This document shows positions 48,001-55,553 of a stretch of DNA of 64,000 nt, piece by piece. The stretch is from Nocardia neocaledoniensis (GTDB taxonomy: Bacteria; Actinomycetota; Actinomycetes; Mycobacteriales; Mycobacteriaceae). The stretch lies in NCBI RefSeq assembly GCF_003182135.1, contig NZ_QGTL01000001.1:310001-374000 (forward strand), read 5' to 3'. Both the position numbers and the translations under genes were made by a program. Numbering within the stretch: position 1 is the stretch's first letter; each line of letters opens with the position of its first letter. Below the pieces are notes generated by a model that was given only the letters and a program-made list of their open reading frames with translations, was not told the DNA's origin and did not search any database.

Positions 48001-49418
48001 ACCCGATTGCTCGTCCAGCACACCTGTGCGAACCGATCCGCCGGCATCGACCGCAGTGCTGCCGCGAAGCGAACGGCATTGCGCTCCAGACCTTTCGCGC
48101 TGTCGGCCGACAGCGTGAGCACCCCGCCGCCACCCGGCGCCGACGCCTCGTCGACCGGGGCACTGGCCAGCACGAGGTGCGCGTTGGTGCCACCGATGCC
48201 GAAGCCGCTGACCCCGGCCACCGCGGGCCCCGCCAGCGGCATCGGCTCGGCGAGCAGGCGCAGTCCGTGCCGGGCCAGCTGCAGGCGCGGATTCTCCCGG
48301 TCGGCGAATCGGGTCGGCGCGACGACGCCGTGGTGCAGGCTCAGCGCGACCTTGATGAGTCCGGCGACCCCCGCCGCGCCTTCGGTATGGCCGAGATTGC
48401 CTTTGATGGAACCGATTCCGCAGGGCCGCGCGCGGTCGCGCCCGTGCAGCGCGCCCAGAGCCTTGACCTCGATCATGTCGCCGAGGACGGTCCCGGTGCC
48501 GTGCGCCTCGAGGAAGTCCACCGCCCCGGCCTCGACGCCCGCCCGGCGCGACGCCTCGGCGATCACCTGCTGCTGGGCCCATCGGCTCGGCGCGGTGATG
48601 CCGTTGCTGCGCCCGTCGGAGTTCACGGCGCTGCCCTTGATCACCGCGTAGATCGGCAACCCTTCCGACTGAGCGTCGGCCAGGCGGCGCAGCACCAGTA
48701 CCGCCACGCCCTCGCCGCGCACGATCCCGTCGGCGTCGGCGCTGAAGGGTTTGCAGCGCGCGTCGGGCGCCGAGAGTCCGGCCTGGGTGTAGAACACCCC
48801 GACCGCGGGCGTGAGCACGAGGTTCACGCCACCGGCGAGTGCCTGCTCACACTCGCCGGAAGCCAGTGCGGCACAGGCGAGATGGACCGCGACCAGCGAC
48901 GACGAGCAGGCCGTATCGACCGCCAGGCTCGGTCCGCGCAGATCCAGCTGATAAGACAGCCGGTTGGCCGTCATGAAGTAGCCGTTGCCCGAGCCGTGCT
49001 GCGGGGTGATCGCCGCGTAGTCCGACATCCGCAGGTTGGCCCATTCGTTGGCCATCACGCCGATGTACACGCCGGTGCGCGAACCGGATTGGGCCCGGGG
49101 ATCGAGGGTGGCGTCCTCGAACGCGCGCCAGCTCGCCTGCAGCAACAGCCGCTGCTGCGGGTCCATCGTCTCGGCCTCGTGCGGGGTGATGCCGAAGAAC
49201 TCGTGGTCGAAGGCGTCGGCGTCGGCGATGAATCCGCCGCGGTGGGTGTTGATGGTGCCCGGCCCACCCGCCGGATCGTGGAAGTCCTCGGCGTGCCAGC
49301 GGTTCGCCGGGACCGTCGAGATCGCGTCGCGGCCGTCGAGCAGCAACTGCCACAGCGCCGCGGGATCGGCCGCCTGGGGAAAGCGGCAGTCCATGCCGAC
49401 GATCGCGATGTCGGTCAT
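45069..49418 (-). CDS. Polyketide synthase: KS-AT-ACP-alpha-oxoamine synthase
   Basis: A 1449-residue, four-domain enzyme. KS (about 1-420) has VDTACSSSLVAVHL (C171), EAHGTGT (H306) and NLGHTEG (H344). AT (about 507-800) has GHSIGE (S599) and HAFHS, the malonyl-type signature. ACP (about 930-1003) has LGFDSMM (S965). The C-terminal PLP domain (about 1090-1449) has FSSYNYLGLSGHP, MIDEAHSIGVLG (D1265, H1268) and SGTMSKALAGCGG (K1300, Schiff base). No KR, DH, ER or thioesterase is present. The alpha-oxoamine synthase should release the chain by decarboxylative condensation with an amino acid (inference). ATG 49418 overlaps the stop of the ACP gene; the longer frame is a shadow. Confidence 0.93.
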   Translation of the reverse strand: MTDIAIVGMDCRFPQAADPAALWQLLLDGRDAISTVPANRWHAEDFHDPAGGPGTINTHRGGFIADADAFDHEFFGITPHEAETMDPQQRLLLQASWRAFEDATLDPRAQSGSRTGVYIGVMANEWANLRMSDYAAITPQHGSGNGYFMTANRLSYQLDLRGPSLAVDTACSSSLVAVHLACAALASGECEQALAGGVNLVLTPAVGVFYTQAGLSAPDARCKPFSADADGIVRGEGVAVLVLRRLADAQSEGLPIYAVIKGSAVNSDGRSNGITAPSRWAQQQVIAEASRRAGVEAGAVDFLEAHGTGTVLGDMIEVKALGALHGRDRARPCGIGSIKGNLGHTEGAAGVAGLIKVALSLHHGVVAPTRFADRENPRLQLARHGLRLLAEPMPLAGPAVAGVSGFGIGGTNAHLVLASAPVDEASAPGGGGVLTLSADSAKGLERNAVRFAAALRSMPADRFAQVCWTSNRVKSTGRHRLAIVAADRDAALARLRAGAETGVAGQVRVGWLFTGQGSQFAGMARRLDADSGAFRRALRTVDAAMAGPLGRSVRALLLDDTAHVDRTELAQPAVFAMEYALAQALADAGVRPAWVLGHSIGEFTAAVVAGVLDLADACRLVVARGRAMQRLPEGGGMLAVRAPRDRVADLLAGEPEIAVAAENGPRDLVLAGASSALGRIRTALGERAVISKPLTVSHAFHSPLMTPMLAEFAVVAAECDYRAPALPVYSTVRGRRLAAEETMDAEYWVEHVGATVLFGDALAAAVATDPTHLVEIGPRRMLTPLVGRDLLPRCLAPSPGPTATGRELAETVAALYRDGLDPDWDHLYEPAQRVRRRLPGYDFSTEHRFWIEPTTLTPPATPAEDTTMDQMIALFREQNALLASLAAGATTEASAVPAPVAPARSAATPGQRGTGATATDIAPGGALDGPAAADVVRAECGRVSGYSVERLRDTETLTGALGFDSMMLADLFGGLMRKLPGVRIDPSWPSAATTLGDVVAYVTAQVAGEPGEGQRISATLPATAGHVVPEPAAGIAATRRAPSEPEAGAVTPEYRIADFPEVRAIEDRLTGAAALGLDNPYFLVNDGVTRDTSMIDGVPVLNFSSYNYLGLSGHPAVVAAVQDAVARYGSSCSASRVLSGEKPVHRELEAELAALLGTEDAIALVGGHSTNVTIIGHLVGPDDLVIHDSLAHDSILQGCVLSGATRRPFPHNDHAALDRLLDELRPRYRRVLILIEGVYSQDGDIPDLPAIIEIKKRHRALLMIDEAHSIGVLGAHGGGIGEHFGVDRGDVELWSGTMSKALAGCGGYVAGSAELIRFLKYTTPGFVYSVGMTPMNAAASAAAIRQLRADPTPLRRLRDNARLFLRLARAAGIDTGDSADTPIIPCIVGDSLRTMRLSNTLLRRGVNVNPIIYPAVPEDLARLRFFVTACHTEAQIRETVAVLAEELAA

Positions 49419-49681
49419 GCCGCGACCGCGAACTCGTCGGCGAGGAAGCCGGCGATCGCGACGATGGTCGGGTAGTCGAAGACCAGCGTCGGGTCGATCT
49501 CCACGTACCAGCGGTCCTCGATCTCGCCGCACAGGGACACCGCCGAGACGGAGTCCATGCCGAGTTCGGCCAGCGGCACGGACGGATCCACCTGGTGCGT
49601 GGCGCGGTCGGTGTAGTCGGCGACACGCTCCACGAGCCAGTCCTGGATGGTCGACGGGGGGTGTGCGGTGGTGCGGAACAT
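49415..49681 (-). CDS. Stand-alone acyl carrier protein
   Basis: This 88-residue ACP has the phosphopantetheine site LAELGMDSVSAVSL (Ser44) and helix-3 residues FDYPTIVAIAGFLADEF. It lies between the FAAL gene (27 bases upstream) and the PKS gene (ATGA overlap downstream), so it is the probable acceptor of the fatty acyl chain from FAAL and donor to the KS. A discrete ACP between FAAL and PKS is a known loading arrangement in actinobacterial lipid assembly lines. Confidence 0.93.
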   Translation of the reverse strand: MFRTTAHPPSTIQDWLVERVADYTDRATHQVDPSVPLAELGMDSVSAVSLCGEIEDRWYVEIDPTLVFDYPTIVAIAGFLADEFAVAA

Positions 49682-49708
49682 GCTGGGCTCCTGGATGATT
49701 CGAGGCGA

Positions 49709-51385
49709 TCAGACGGTCAGCGCGCGGTCGAGCGCCGGTTCGAGGTCCTCGTGCAGCACCCGTTCGAGGCCGTGCGCGAGGAAGGCCGCGCGCATCGAGC
49801 CGCGCTGAACCTTGCCGCTGGTGGTGCGATGCACCGCGCGAGCCGAGCGGGCGGCGAGGAGCACGACGTTCGGTGCGGGAACGTCGAATCCGCGGGCCAC
49901 CGCGCGCTTGATGGTCGCGCTCAGGTCGGCGAGGGTGCTGTCGCCGAGCAGTTCCGGGCGCGCGCCCTGCATCACGACCAGGCGCTCGCGGCCGCGCACG
50001 TCGACCGAGACCACCGCGCCCGCGTTGCCCGCGAGGGCGGGGTGCAGATCCTGGACGAGTTCCTCGACATCGGCGGGATGGATGTTGCGGCCGTTGACGA
50101 TCAGCAGGTCCTTGAGCCTGCCCGCGACGAACAGCTCGCCGCCGCGCAGCAGGCCGAGATCACCGGTCCGCAGGTACGGCCCGTCAGCACCGAGGTGGGC
50201 GTCGAAGACCGCGCGGGTCTCGGCAGGCCGGTTCCAATACCCGGCGGCGACGCTGTCCCCGCGCACCCAGATCTCGCCGGTCGCGCCGTCCGGAAGTTCG
50301 GCGCCGGTCGCGGGATCGACGATCCGGATCTCGATGCCGTCGGCCGCGTGACCGCAGCTGACCAACGGCGCGTCGCCCGCCCGGTCGTAGTACGCCGGGG
50401 TCGACCCGATCCGCGTGGAAGCGGCCAGCAGGGTCACCTCGGCCAGGCCGTAGGCGGGCAGGAACGCGGTGGGCCGCAGCCCGGCGGGCGCGAACCGCGC
50501 GAGGACGGCCTCGATCGTGCGAGCCCGCACCGGCTCGGCGCCGCTCAGCGCGGCTTCCAGGCTGCTCAGGTCGAGCGCGGCGAGTTGCTCGTCGTCGACC
50601 CGGCGCAGGATCAGGTCGTAGGCGAAGTCGGGGGCGGCGGTGTAGGTCGCGCGGTAACGGTCGATGGCCTGCAGCCAGCGCACCGGGCGCTTGATGAACG
50701 TCGTCGGCGCCATGAACACCAGGTTCGCGCCCGCGTAGGCGGCGCCCAGCAGCATGCCGATCAGGCCCATGTCGTGGAACTGCGGAATCCAGCTGACGCC
50801 CGTCGAGTCGGCGGTGATCCCCCGCGCGGCGATCGCCGCCTCGTTGTGCAGCAGATTGCGGTGCGTGACGACGACGCCCTTGGGCGTCCCGGTGGACCCC
50901 GAGGTGTACTGCAGGAACGCGATCGTGCCCGGGTCCAGGTCGGGCAGCCGCCAGGCGTCGGCGTCGCCGAGCGGCTGGTCGGTCGCGACCACGGTCGCGG
51001 TGGTGGCGGTCTCGACGAGTGCGGCGAAGTCGGCGGTGGTGAGCACGAGCTCGGCGCCGGAGTCGGCGACGATGCCACGCACCCGGTGCGCGGCCCGCTC
51101 CTCGTGCGGCAGCGGCGCGGGAACCGCGACGACGCCGGCGTAGAGGCAACCGAGGAAAGCGCGCAGGAAGGCCATGCCGTCCAGGTAGAGCAGCACGACC
51201 GGGCGCGTGGCCTCGGGGCGCTGCGACAACCACTGGGCGAACGCGCGGGCGTCGCGGTCGAGCGCGCGGTAGGTGACGGCGTCCTCGACCAGCTCGCGGC
51301 CGGATTCCCGCAGGTAGACGTAGCGGCGATCGTCCCCGTAGCGCTCGAACTGCTGCCGGACGTGGTGTACGTAGCTGGCCTGCAT
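49709..51385 (-). CDS. Fatty acyl-AMP ligase (FAAL, FadD32-type)
   Basis: A 558-residue adenylating enzyme. The P-loop is FLQYTSGSTGTPKGVVVTH and the FAAL-typical motif is WIPQFHDMGLIGML. Others are FLPAYGLAEVTLLA, YLRTGDLGLLRGGELFVAGR (adenylate-binding Asp), KDLLIVNGRNIHPADVEELV and the C-terminal catalytic Lys region RTTSGKVQRGSMR. The weak N-terminal match to acyl-CoA ligases and the motif set favour FAAL, which loads acyl-AMP onto ACP rather than CoA. It starts the FAAL-ACP-PKS operon. It is divergent from the metallophosphoesterase gene, with 173 bases between. Confidence 0.9.
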   Translation of the reverse strand: MQASYVHHVRQQFERYGDDRRYVYLRESGRELVEDAVTYRALDRDARAFAQWLSQRPEATRPVVLLYLDGMAFLRAFLGCLYAGVVAVPAPLPHEERAAHRVRGIVADSGAELVLTTADFAALVETATTATVVATDQPLGDADAWRLPDLDPGTIAFLQYTSGSTGTPKGVVVTHRNLLHNEAAIAARGITADSTGVSWIPQFHDMGLIGMLLGAAYAGANLVFMAPTTFIKRPVRWLQAIDRYRATYTAAPDFAYDLILRRVDDEQLAALDLSSLEAALSGAEPVRARTIEAVLARFAPAGLRPTAFLPAYGLAEVTLLAASTRIGSTPAYYDRAGDAPLVSCGHAADGIEIRIVDPATGAELPDGATGEIWVRGDSVAAGYWNRPAETRAVFDAHLGADGPYLRTGDLGLLRGGELFVAGRLKDLLIVNGRNIHPADVEELVQDLHPALAGNAGAVVSVDVRGRERLVVMQGARPELLGDSTLADLSATIKRAVARGFDVPAPNVVLLAARSARAVHRTTSGKVQRGSMRAAFLAHGLERVLHEDLEPALDRALTV

Positions 51386-51559
51386 GGCGTCCTTCCGCGG
51401 CGGGTTCTTCGGGGCTGGCTATTACTCTGCGCGCCCCCGCGGCGGCCCGGAAGTGCCCTCAGGGCCGGGCTGTCGAACCCTCAGGGTGGGTCCGCCCACC
51501 CCCTGTGGTGGACCGGCAATCGCGTTGACAGCCGCGGGCCGCTGTGGCCTCCTTGGCGG

Positions 51560-52321
51560 GTGGGGACCACCGCTTCGCTCCGTCTCGCCGCCACCGCCGA
51601 TCTGCACCTGCGACCCGCCGTCGCCGGAAAGTTCCGGCCCGGCTTCCTCGACCTCGACCGGCACGCCGACCTGCTGCTGCTCGCCGGCGATCTCACCGAG
51701 GGCGGCACCGTGGCCAACACCGAGCTGCTGTGCGCCGAACTCGCCGATCTCCCCGTTCCGGTGGTCGCCGTCCTCGGCAATCACGACCACGACGAGAACC
51801 GCGGCGAGTTCATCACGCGACGCCTTACCGACACCGGAGTCGTTGTCCTCGACGGTGATTCGACGGTCCTGACGCTGTGCGGGCACCGGATCGGGATCGC
51901 CGGTGTGATGGGCGGCTCGGGCGGATTCCCTGGGCATCCCGGCGATCCGGAGCGGGGGTCGGCCGAGCATCGGGCCCGGATGCGCCGGGGTCCGGTGGAC
52001 GCGCGGCGTCTGCGGCAGGCGCTGGACGGCCTGGACTGCGCCACCCGGGTCGCACTGACCCATTTCGCCCCCGTGGTCGAGACACTCGCGGGTGAGCGCG
52101 AGTCCATCTATCCCGGATTGGGCTGTCATGCCCTGGGCGAGGCGATCGACGCCGGCCGCGCCACCCTCGCCCTGCACGGCCACGCGCACGCGGGCAGCGA
52201 GTGCGGACGCACCGAGGGCGGTGTCCCCGTCCGCAATGTCTCCTACCCGGTACTGCGCCGCACCTACGCGGTCTACGACCTCGCGGTGGACGCACGTCGT
52301 GTCAGGCCGCCGAGTCCGTGA
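51560..52321 (+). CDS. Metallophosphoesterase (calcineurin-like)
   Basis: This 253-residue cytosolic enzyme with two metals has motifs LAATADLHL (D-x-H), LLLLAGDLTEGG (GD), AVLGNHDHDENR (GNHD), ALTHFAP and ALHGHAHAG (GHxH). These are all five calcineurin-superfamily blocks. Substrates vary from phosphodiesters to proteins. The GTG at 51560 gives the family start; the frame continues upstream only as a shadow of the FAAL gene. It ends 20 bases inside the convergent Nudix gene. There is no evident partner. Confidence 0.88.
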   Translation: MGTTASLRLAATADLHLRPAVAGKFRPGFLDLDRHADLLLLAGDLTEGGTVANTELLCAELADLPVPVVAVLGNHDHDENRGEFITRRLTDTGVVVLDGDSTVLTLCGHRIGIAGVMGGSGGFPGHPGDPERGSAEHRARMRRGPVDARRLRQALDGLDCATRVALTHFAPVVETLAGERESIYPGLGCHALGEAIDAGRATLALHGHAHAGSECGRTEGGVPVRNVSYPVLRRTYAVYDLAVDARRVRPPSP

Positions 52322-52931
52322 AGGCCCAGACGACCGCGGGCCTGCCGGTGGCCTTCACCCGTCGCCGTTCGCCGGTGCGCTCGAGTCCCGGGATCGCCGC
52401 GAGCGTCCGGTTGAGGTTGGCCGGATCGGGGCGGGCGCCGTGCAGCGAGGTACTCAGGTCGACCGCGCGGGTGGCGGGGAATTCGGCGCCGGCCAGGGCG
52501 CGCGTCAGGTTCTGGTCCTTCCACAGCAGCGCGGCGAGCAGGCCGCGGCTGGTGTCGACGATGCGGTTGTGGTCGAAGGCCAGCGGGGGCACCGCGTCGA
52601 ACTCGACCCAGTCGGCCGGGCCCTCGTGTTCGGCGACCACGGCCCACATCGCGATGGACAGCGTCGGGCCGCGCGGATCGCGGTGCGGCTCGTCGAAGGT
52701 GACGAGCTGACCGACCGCGCCGATCGCCTCGACCGGCACACCGAGTTTGGTGTGCACGGCCCGCCGCGCGGCGTCGGCCAGCCGTTCGCCCCGGCCGAGC
52801 AGCACGCCGGGCAGGGCGAGTTCACCGGTGAACGGCTCGAACTCGCGGGCGGCGATCCCGATGCGCACCGCGCTGTCGGCCTCCCAGCACCGCAACGTGA
52901 CGACATCGATCGATACGACGGATTGCTCCAC
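52302..52931 (-). CDS. NrtR-like Nudix-fold regulator with C-terminal winged helix
   Basis: This 209-residue protein has a Nudix-fold N-domain (about 1-140) with a degenerate Nudix box: GVLLGRGERLADAARRAVHT, where the REUxEE core is RRAVHTKLG, so hydrolysis is unlikely. The C-domain of about 70 residues (NLNRTLAAIPGLERTGERRR, then AVVWAF) has the pattern of the NrtR winged helix. NrtR proteins bind ADP-ribose and control NAD genes. GTG 52931 is chosen because AGGA lies nine bases upstream. It is last of the vWA/PurA-like/Nudix set, with gaps of 104 and 26 bases, and may regulate it (inferred). Confidence 0.75.
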   Translation of the reverse strand: MEQSVVSIDVVTLRCWEADSAVRIGIAAREFEPFTGELALPGVLLGRGERLADAARRAVHTKLGVPVEAIGAVGQLVTFDEPHRDPRGPTLSIAMWAVVAEHEGPADWVEFDAVPPLAFDHNRIVDTSRGLLAALLWKDQNLTRALAGAEFPATRAVDLSTSLHGARPDPANLNRTLAAIPGLERTGERRRVKATGRPAVVWAFTDSAA

Positions 52932-53035
52932 GTCGTGCCATCCTGCCGGATGCGCGCGCCGAATGGGAACCTCCCATCCCATGGGTCCGCCGCGCGGATC
53001 TCCTCCGGCACACGGTGTCGGGCACGCGACCGCGT

Positions 53036-54319
53036 TCACGCCGTGCGCGCGCCCGCGGCCACCGGGGCAGGGCCGAGTACCGGCCCGCGCGGCACACGAT
53101 CCCGGCGTTCCGGTCCGTGACCGGTGAGGACGACCGGCGCGCCGAGCCGGCGGGCGAGCCAGTCCGCCGGATCACCGTCGACGGGTTCGAGCACCGGGGT
53201 CGCCGCCGACAGCAGGCCGGTGAGGCGTTCCTGGTGCTCGAGATCACGCCACCGGCCCGGGACGAGTTCGGTGATCCTTCCCGCTCGCGTCTCGTATGCC
53301 GCTGCCGCACAGTCGTTTCCGCTCACGTCGAGATGATTCACCACCAACCCGTCGATCCCGCCGCACACCTCGACGGCGTAGCGCAACAGGATCGGATCGA
53401 GGTGCCCCTGCCGGAACGCGCCCTGGTAGGGCCCGGCGCCGTTGTGCGGTTCCGGAATGCCCAGCGGCGCTTCGGTCGGCAGCGGACCGGCGCCGTGCCG
53501 GGTCATGTAGGTGCGGGTGACACCGAGAACCCGTGCGGTACCGCCGATTCCGGCGATCATGGCGCGGGCGTTGCGGGGTTCCACCGTCGACCAGGTCGTG
53601 TGCGGGTGCAGCCCACGCCACTCGTCGAGCAGCACGCCCTGCGCGCCCTCGAAGACGAGCCTGCCCCGCGCCGCCGCCCGCGCGAGCGCACCGCCCTCGG
53701 TGATCCGCACCGCCCGGGCGAAGTCGCGGTACATCCGCACCAGCTCCTCGATCGGTTCGTAGTGGTGCGCGCTCGGCCCGATCAGCGCCTCGTAGTGCGC
53801 GGCCAGCCGGTCCAGCTTGGCCCGCAGGACGGCGGGCGTGCGGCAGTCGGCGACCGTCGGCGCCTCGTGCGCCAGGGCGTACCACGCGGTTTCGCCGATG
53901 CCACGGCCGCAGGAACCGTGCCGCGAGGAACCCCTCGCGTCCTCGCGGGCACGGTTGGCCGCGATGTGGATCGGCGTGGTCAGCAGGGCCCGCCCGTCGA
54001 CGGTGAGCAGCCCCAGCGGATCGCGCACGCCGAGCGCCGCGAGCCGCTCGGACTCCGCGGCCAGCGACATCGGCTCCACCAGCATGTGCCGCGACAGCAG
54101 CGTCGGCACGCTGTGGAAGGTGCCCGCACCGAACTGGGCGAAGGTGTGGTGCCGGCCGTCGGCGACGACATTGTGCGCGGCCTGCGCGCCGCCGTTGAAC
54201 CGCACGACCGCCGCCACCCCGAGATCGGCCTCGGGAGCGCACAGCCAGTCGACCGTCGCGCCCTTGCCCGCGTCACCGAAGCCGAGGTCGACGACGACCA
54301 GGTGCTCCCTGTCGAACAT
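53036..54319 (-). CDS. Divergent adenylosuccinate-synthetase-like ligase (PurA paralogue)
   Basis: This 427-residue protein keeps the PurA fold and phosphoryl-transfer residues: LGFGDAGKGATVDWLC (Asp16), GGAQAAHN (His49), SCGRGIGETAW and LVFEGAQGVLLDEW. It has lost what makes PurA specific. The aspartate-binding loop TTGRxRR is replaced by GAGPYQGAFRQG (about 295-306), and the guanine-binding TKLDVLD is NHLDVSGND. It should still use a nucleoside triphosphate to phosphorylate and amidate a purine-like acceptor, but with another donor than Asp (inference). A normal PurA is expected elsewhere. It is coupled by 26 bases to the vWA gene. Confidence 0.78.
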   Translation of the reverse strand: MFDREHLVVVDLGFGDAGKGATVDWLCAPEADLGVAAVVRFNGGAQAAHNVVADGRHHTFAQFGAGTFHSVPTLLSRHMLVEPMSLAAESERLAALGVRDPLGLLTVDGRALLTTPIHIAANRAREDARGSSRHGSCGRGIGETAWYALAHEAPTVADCRTPAVLRAKLDRLAAHYEALIGPSAHHYEPIEELVRMYRDFARAVRITEGGALARAAARGRLVFEGAQGVLLDEWRGLHPHTTWSTVEPRNARAMIAGIGGTARVLGVTRTYMTRHGAGPLPTEAPLGIPEPHNGAGPYQGAFRQGHLDPILLRYAVEVCGGIDGLVVNHLDVSGNDCAAAAYETRAGRITELVPGRWRDLEHQERLTGLLSAATPVLEPVDGDPADWLARRLGAPVVLTGHGPERRDRVPRGPVLGPAPVAAGARTA

Positions 54320-54345
54320 GGCTGTGCTCCTTCGCTTCTCATCGA

Positions 54346-55302
54346 TCACTTGCCGGGCGGCAGCGCGCGGACGCTGCTGACCGGCTTCGCCCCGAGCGCG
54401 CGGCCCACCGCGTCCGCCTCGTCGACCGAGCCGACATCGCGCAGATCGGCCAGGCCGGTGTCGACGTCGACGCGGTCCTCGCCCAGCCCGATGGTCAGCG
54501 CGATCAGTTCGCAGACCGCGCCGGGGTCGTCGAGCTTCAGGAAGTTCTGGCCCAGCAGGCCCGCCCAGTGCTCGGCGATCTCCGGATCGCGGTAGTACGC
54601 AGACTGATTCGGCAGGATGTAGTAGACGTGCCAGCGTTCGGCCAGCTCCCGGTAGATCGACTCGACCGACACATCGCGGCGCACGTGATCGCCGATGACC
54701 GACCTGATGTGCCGGGCGGCCAGGCGCGGCTTGTTCAGCTCGTCGCCGATCACGAACAGATAGCCGCGCTTGCCCCGCTTCTCCCACGCGTCGGTCGCGA
54801 CGTGCTGGGCCATGAAATAGGCTGCCAGCTCGTAGCTTTCGGACTTCTGCCCGCCTCCGCCGCCCTCGAGCAGGATCGAGCGCAGCTGCTCGTCCATCCG
54901 GTTGTCCGATTCGAACTGCCCCACCTGCAGTGGCACCCGGTCGGTGTCGGCGTCGCCGATCGCGCCGAACAGCACCTGCGGATCCTGCGCGTAGCCTTTG
55001 CTTTTCAGCAGCCCGTGCAGCTTCCCGAGCTTGTCCTGCATGATCCGCGGCACCCGCCCCATCGACCCGGTGACGTCGAACAGCACCGCCACCGGCAGCG
55101 AGTTCCCGTGCTCCGCCGAATCCCGGCACTCGCGAACCCCCACCCCGAACGGATCCAGCGCCGGATGCGCACACCAGGTGTCATACGCCCGCTCCCGCAT
55201 CCGCGCGGTATACCCGAAGTCGTCCTCCCCCGCCCGCGCCCGAAACGTCTTCCCCGCCCGATACGCCCTGTCATCCCAATTCCCGTACCCCACCAGAATC
55301 AC
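54346..55302 (-). CDS. von Willebrand factor A-domain protein
   Basis: This 318-residue soluble protein has the MIDAS start VAVLFDVTGSMGRVPRIMQD (D76, S80), with further conserved pieces VLFGAIGDADTD and YLFVIGDELNKPRLA. The N-terminal 65 residues (GYGNWDDRAYRAGKTFRARA) are not typical of vWA and may form a partner-binding region. A Gly-rich loop LLEGGGGGQKSESYELA follows. GTG 55302 or 55293 can be the start, the latter having GAGAGGGA at better spacing. It leads the vWA-PurA-like-Nudix set behind a good promoter. vWA proteins usually act as chaperone or metal-dependent scaffold partners. The function here is unknown. Confidence 0.75.
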   Translation of the reverse strand: MILVGYGNWDDRAYRAGKTFRARAGEDDFGYTARMRERAYDTWCAHPALDPFGVGVRECRDSAEHGNSLPVAVLFDVTGSMGRVPRIMQDKLGKLHGLLKSKGYAQDPQVLFGAIGDADTDRVPLQVGQFESDNRMDEQLRSILLEGGGGGQKSESYELAAYFMAQHVATDAWEKRGKRGYLFVIGDELNKPRLAARHIRSVIGDHVRRDVSVESIYRELAERWHVYYILPNQSAYYRDPEIAEHWAGLLGQNFLKLDDPGAVCELIALTIGLGEDRVDVDTGLADLRDVGSVDEADAVGRALGAKPVSSVRALPPGK

Positions 55303-55326
55303 TCCCTCTCAACTCGTCGTACTTTT

Positions 55327-55356
55327 AGTCTATTCAACCAAAACAACGAACGTCAA
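55327..55356 (-). promoter_or_regulatory. Promoter of the vWA/PurA-like/Nudix operon
   Basis: On the minus strand TTGACG (55356-55351), an 18-base spacer and TAGACT (55332-55327) form a good sigma70-type promoter in an AT-rich patch. The likely start of transcription is near 55320, some 18 bases before the vWA start codon. Confidence 0.6.
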
Positions 55357-55551
55357 GAGCGCGAGGCGAGGCCAAATCAGTTCTGACAGTCCTCGACGCC
55401 CGCGGCATCGCCGTACCCACCGAGGTCCGCGACTGCGGGGTTTGGCAGCATGTTCCTGCATCGCATCCTGAGCTGCGACGACCTCGATCAACTCCAGAAG
55501 TGGCTCCGCCTGGCACTCGAAGTCAACCGGGCCACCGACCTCCTGGACTGA
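55356..55551 (+). pseudogene. Frameshifted C-terminal remnant of a hypothetical (Rpn/PD-(D/E)XK-like) protein
   Basis: Frame one reads RARGEAKSVLTVLDARG then IAVPTEVRD. After a shift within about 55425-55465, the other frame continues with RILSCDDLDQLQKWLRLALE and VNRATDLLD up to a TGA at 55549-55551. Joined, the two resemble the C-terminal end of a family of actinobacterial hypothetical proteins with ARGEA-x-SVL-x-VLEARG tails. No upstream part or start codon is present. The fragment touches the promoter of the vWA gene, so it probably marks a recombination edge. The family name is a recollection of pattern only. Confidence 0.5.
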
Positions 55552-55553
55552 CC

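Noticed and set aside
49595..51559. Plus-strand open frame leading into the metallophosphoesterase
   Set aside because: It lies antisense to the FAAL and ACP genes, whose motifs are complete; the enzyme motifs begin after the GTG at 51560.
54320..55174. Open frame extending the PurA-like gene over the vWA gene
   Set aside because: The vWA gene in another minus-strand frame has clear motifs; PurA-type similarity starts at the ATG at 54319.
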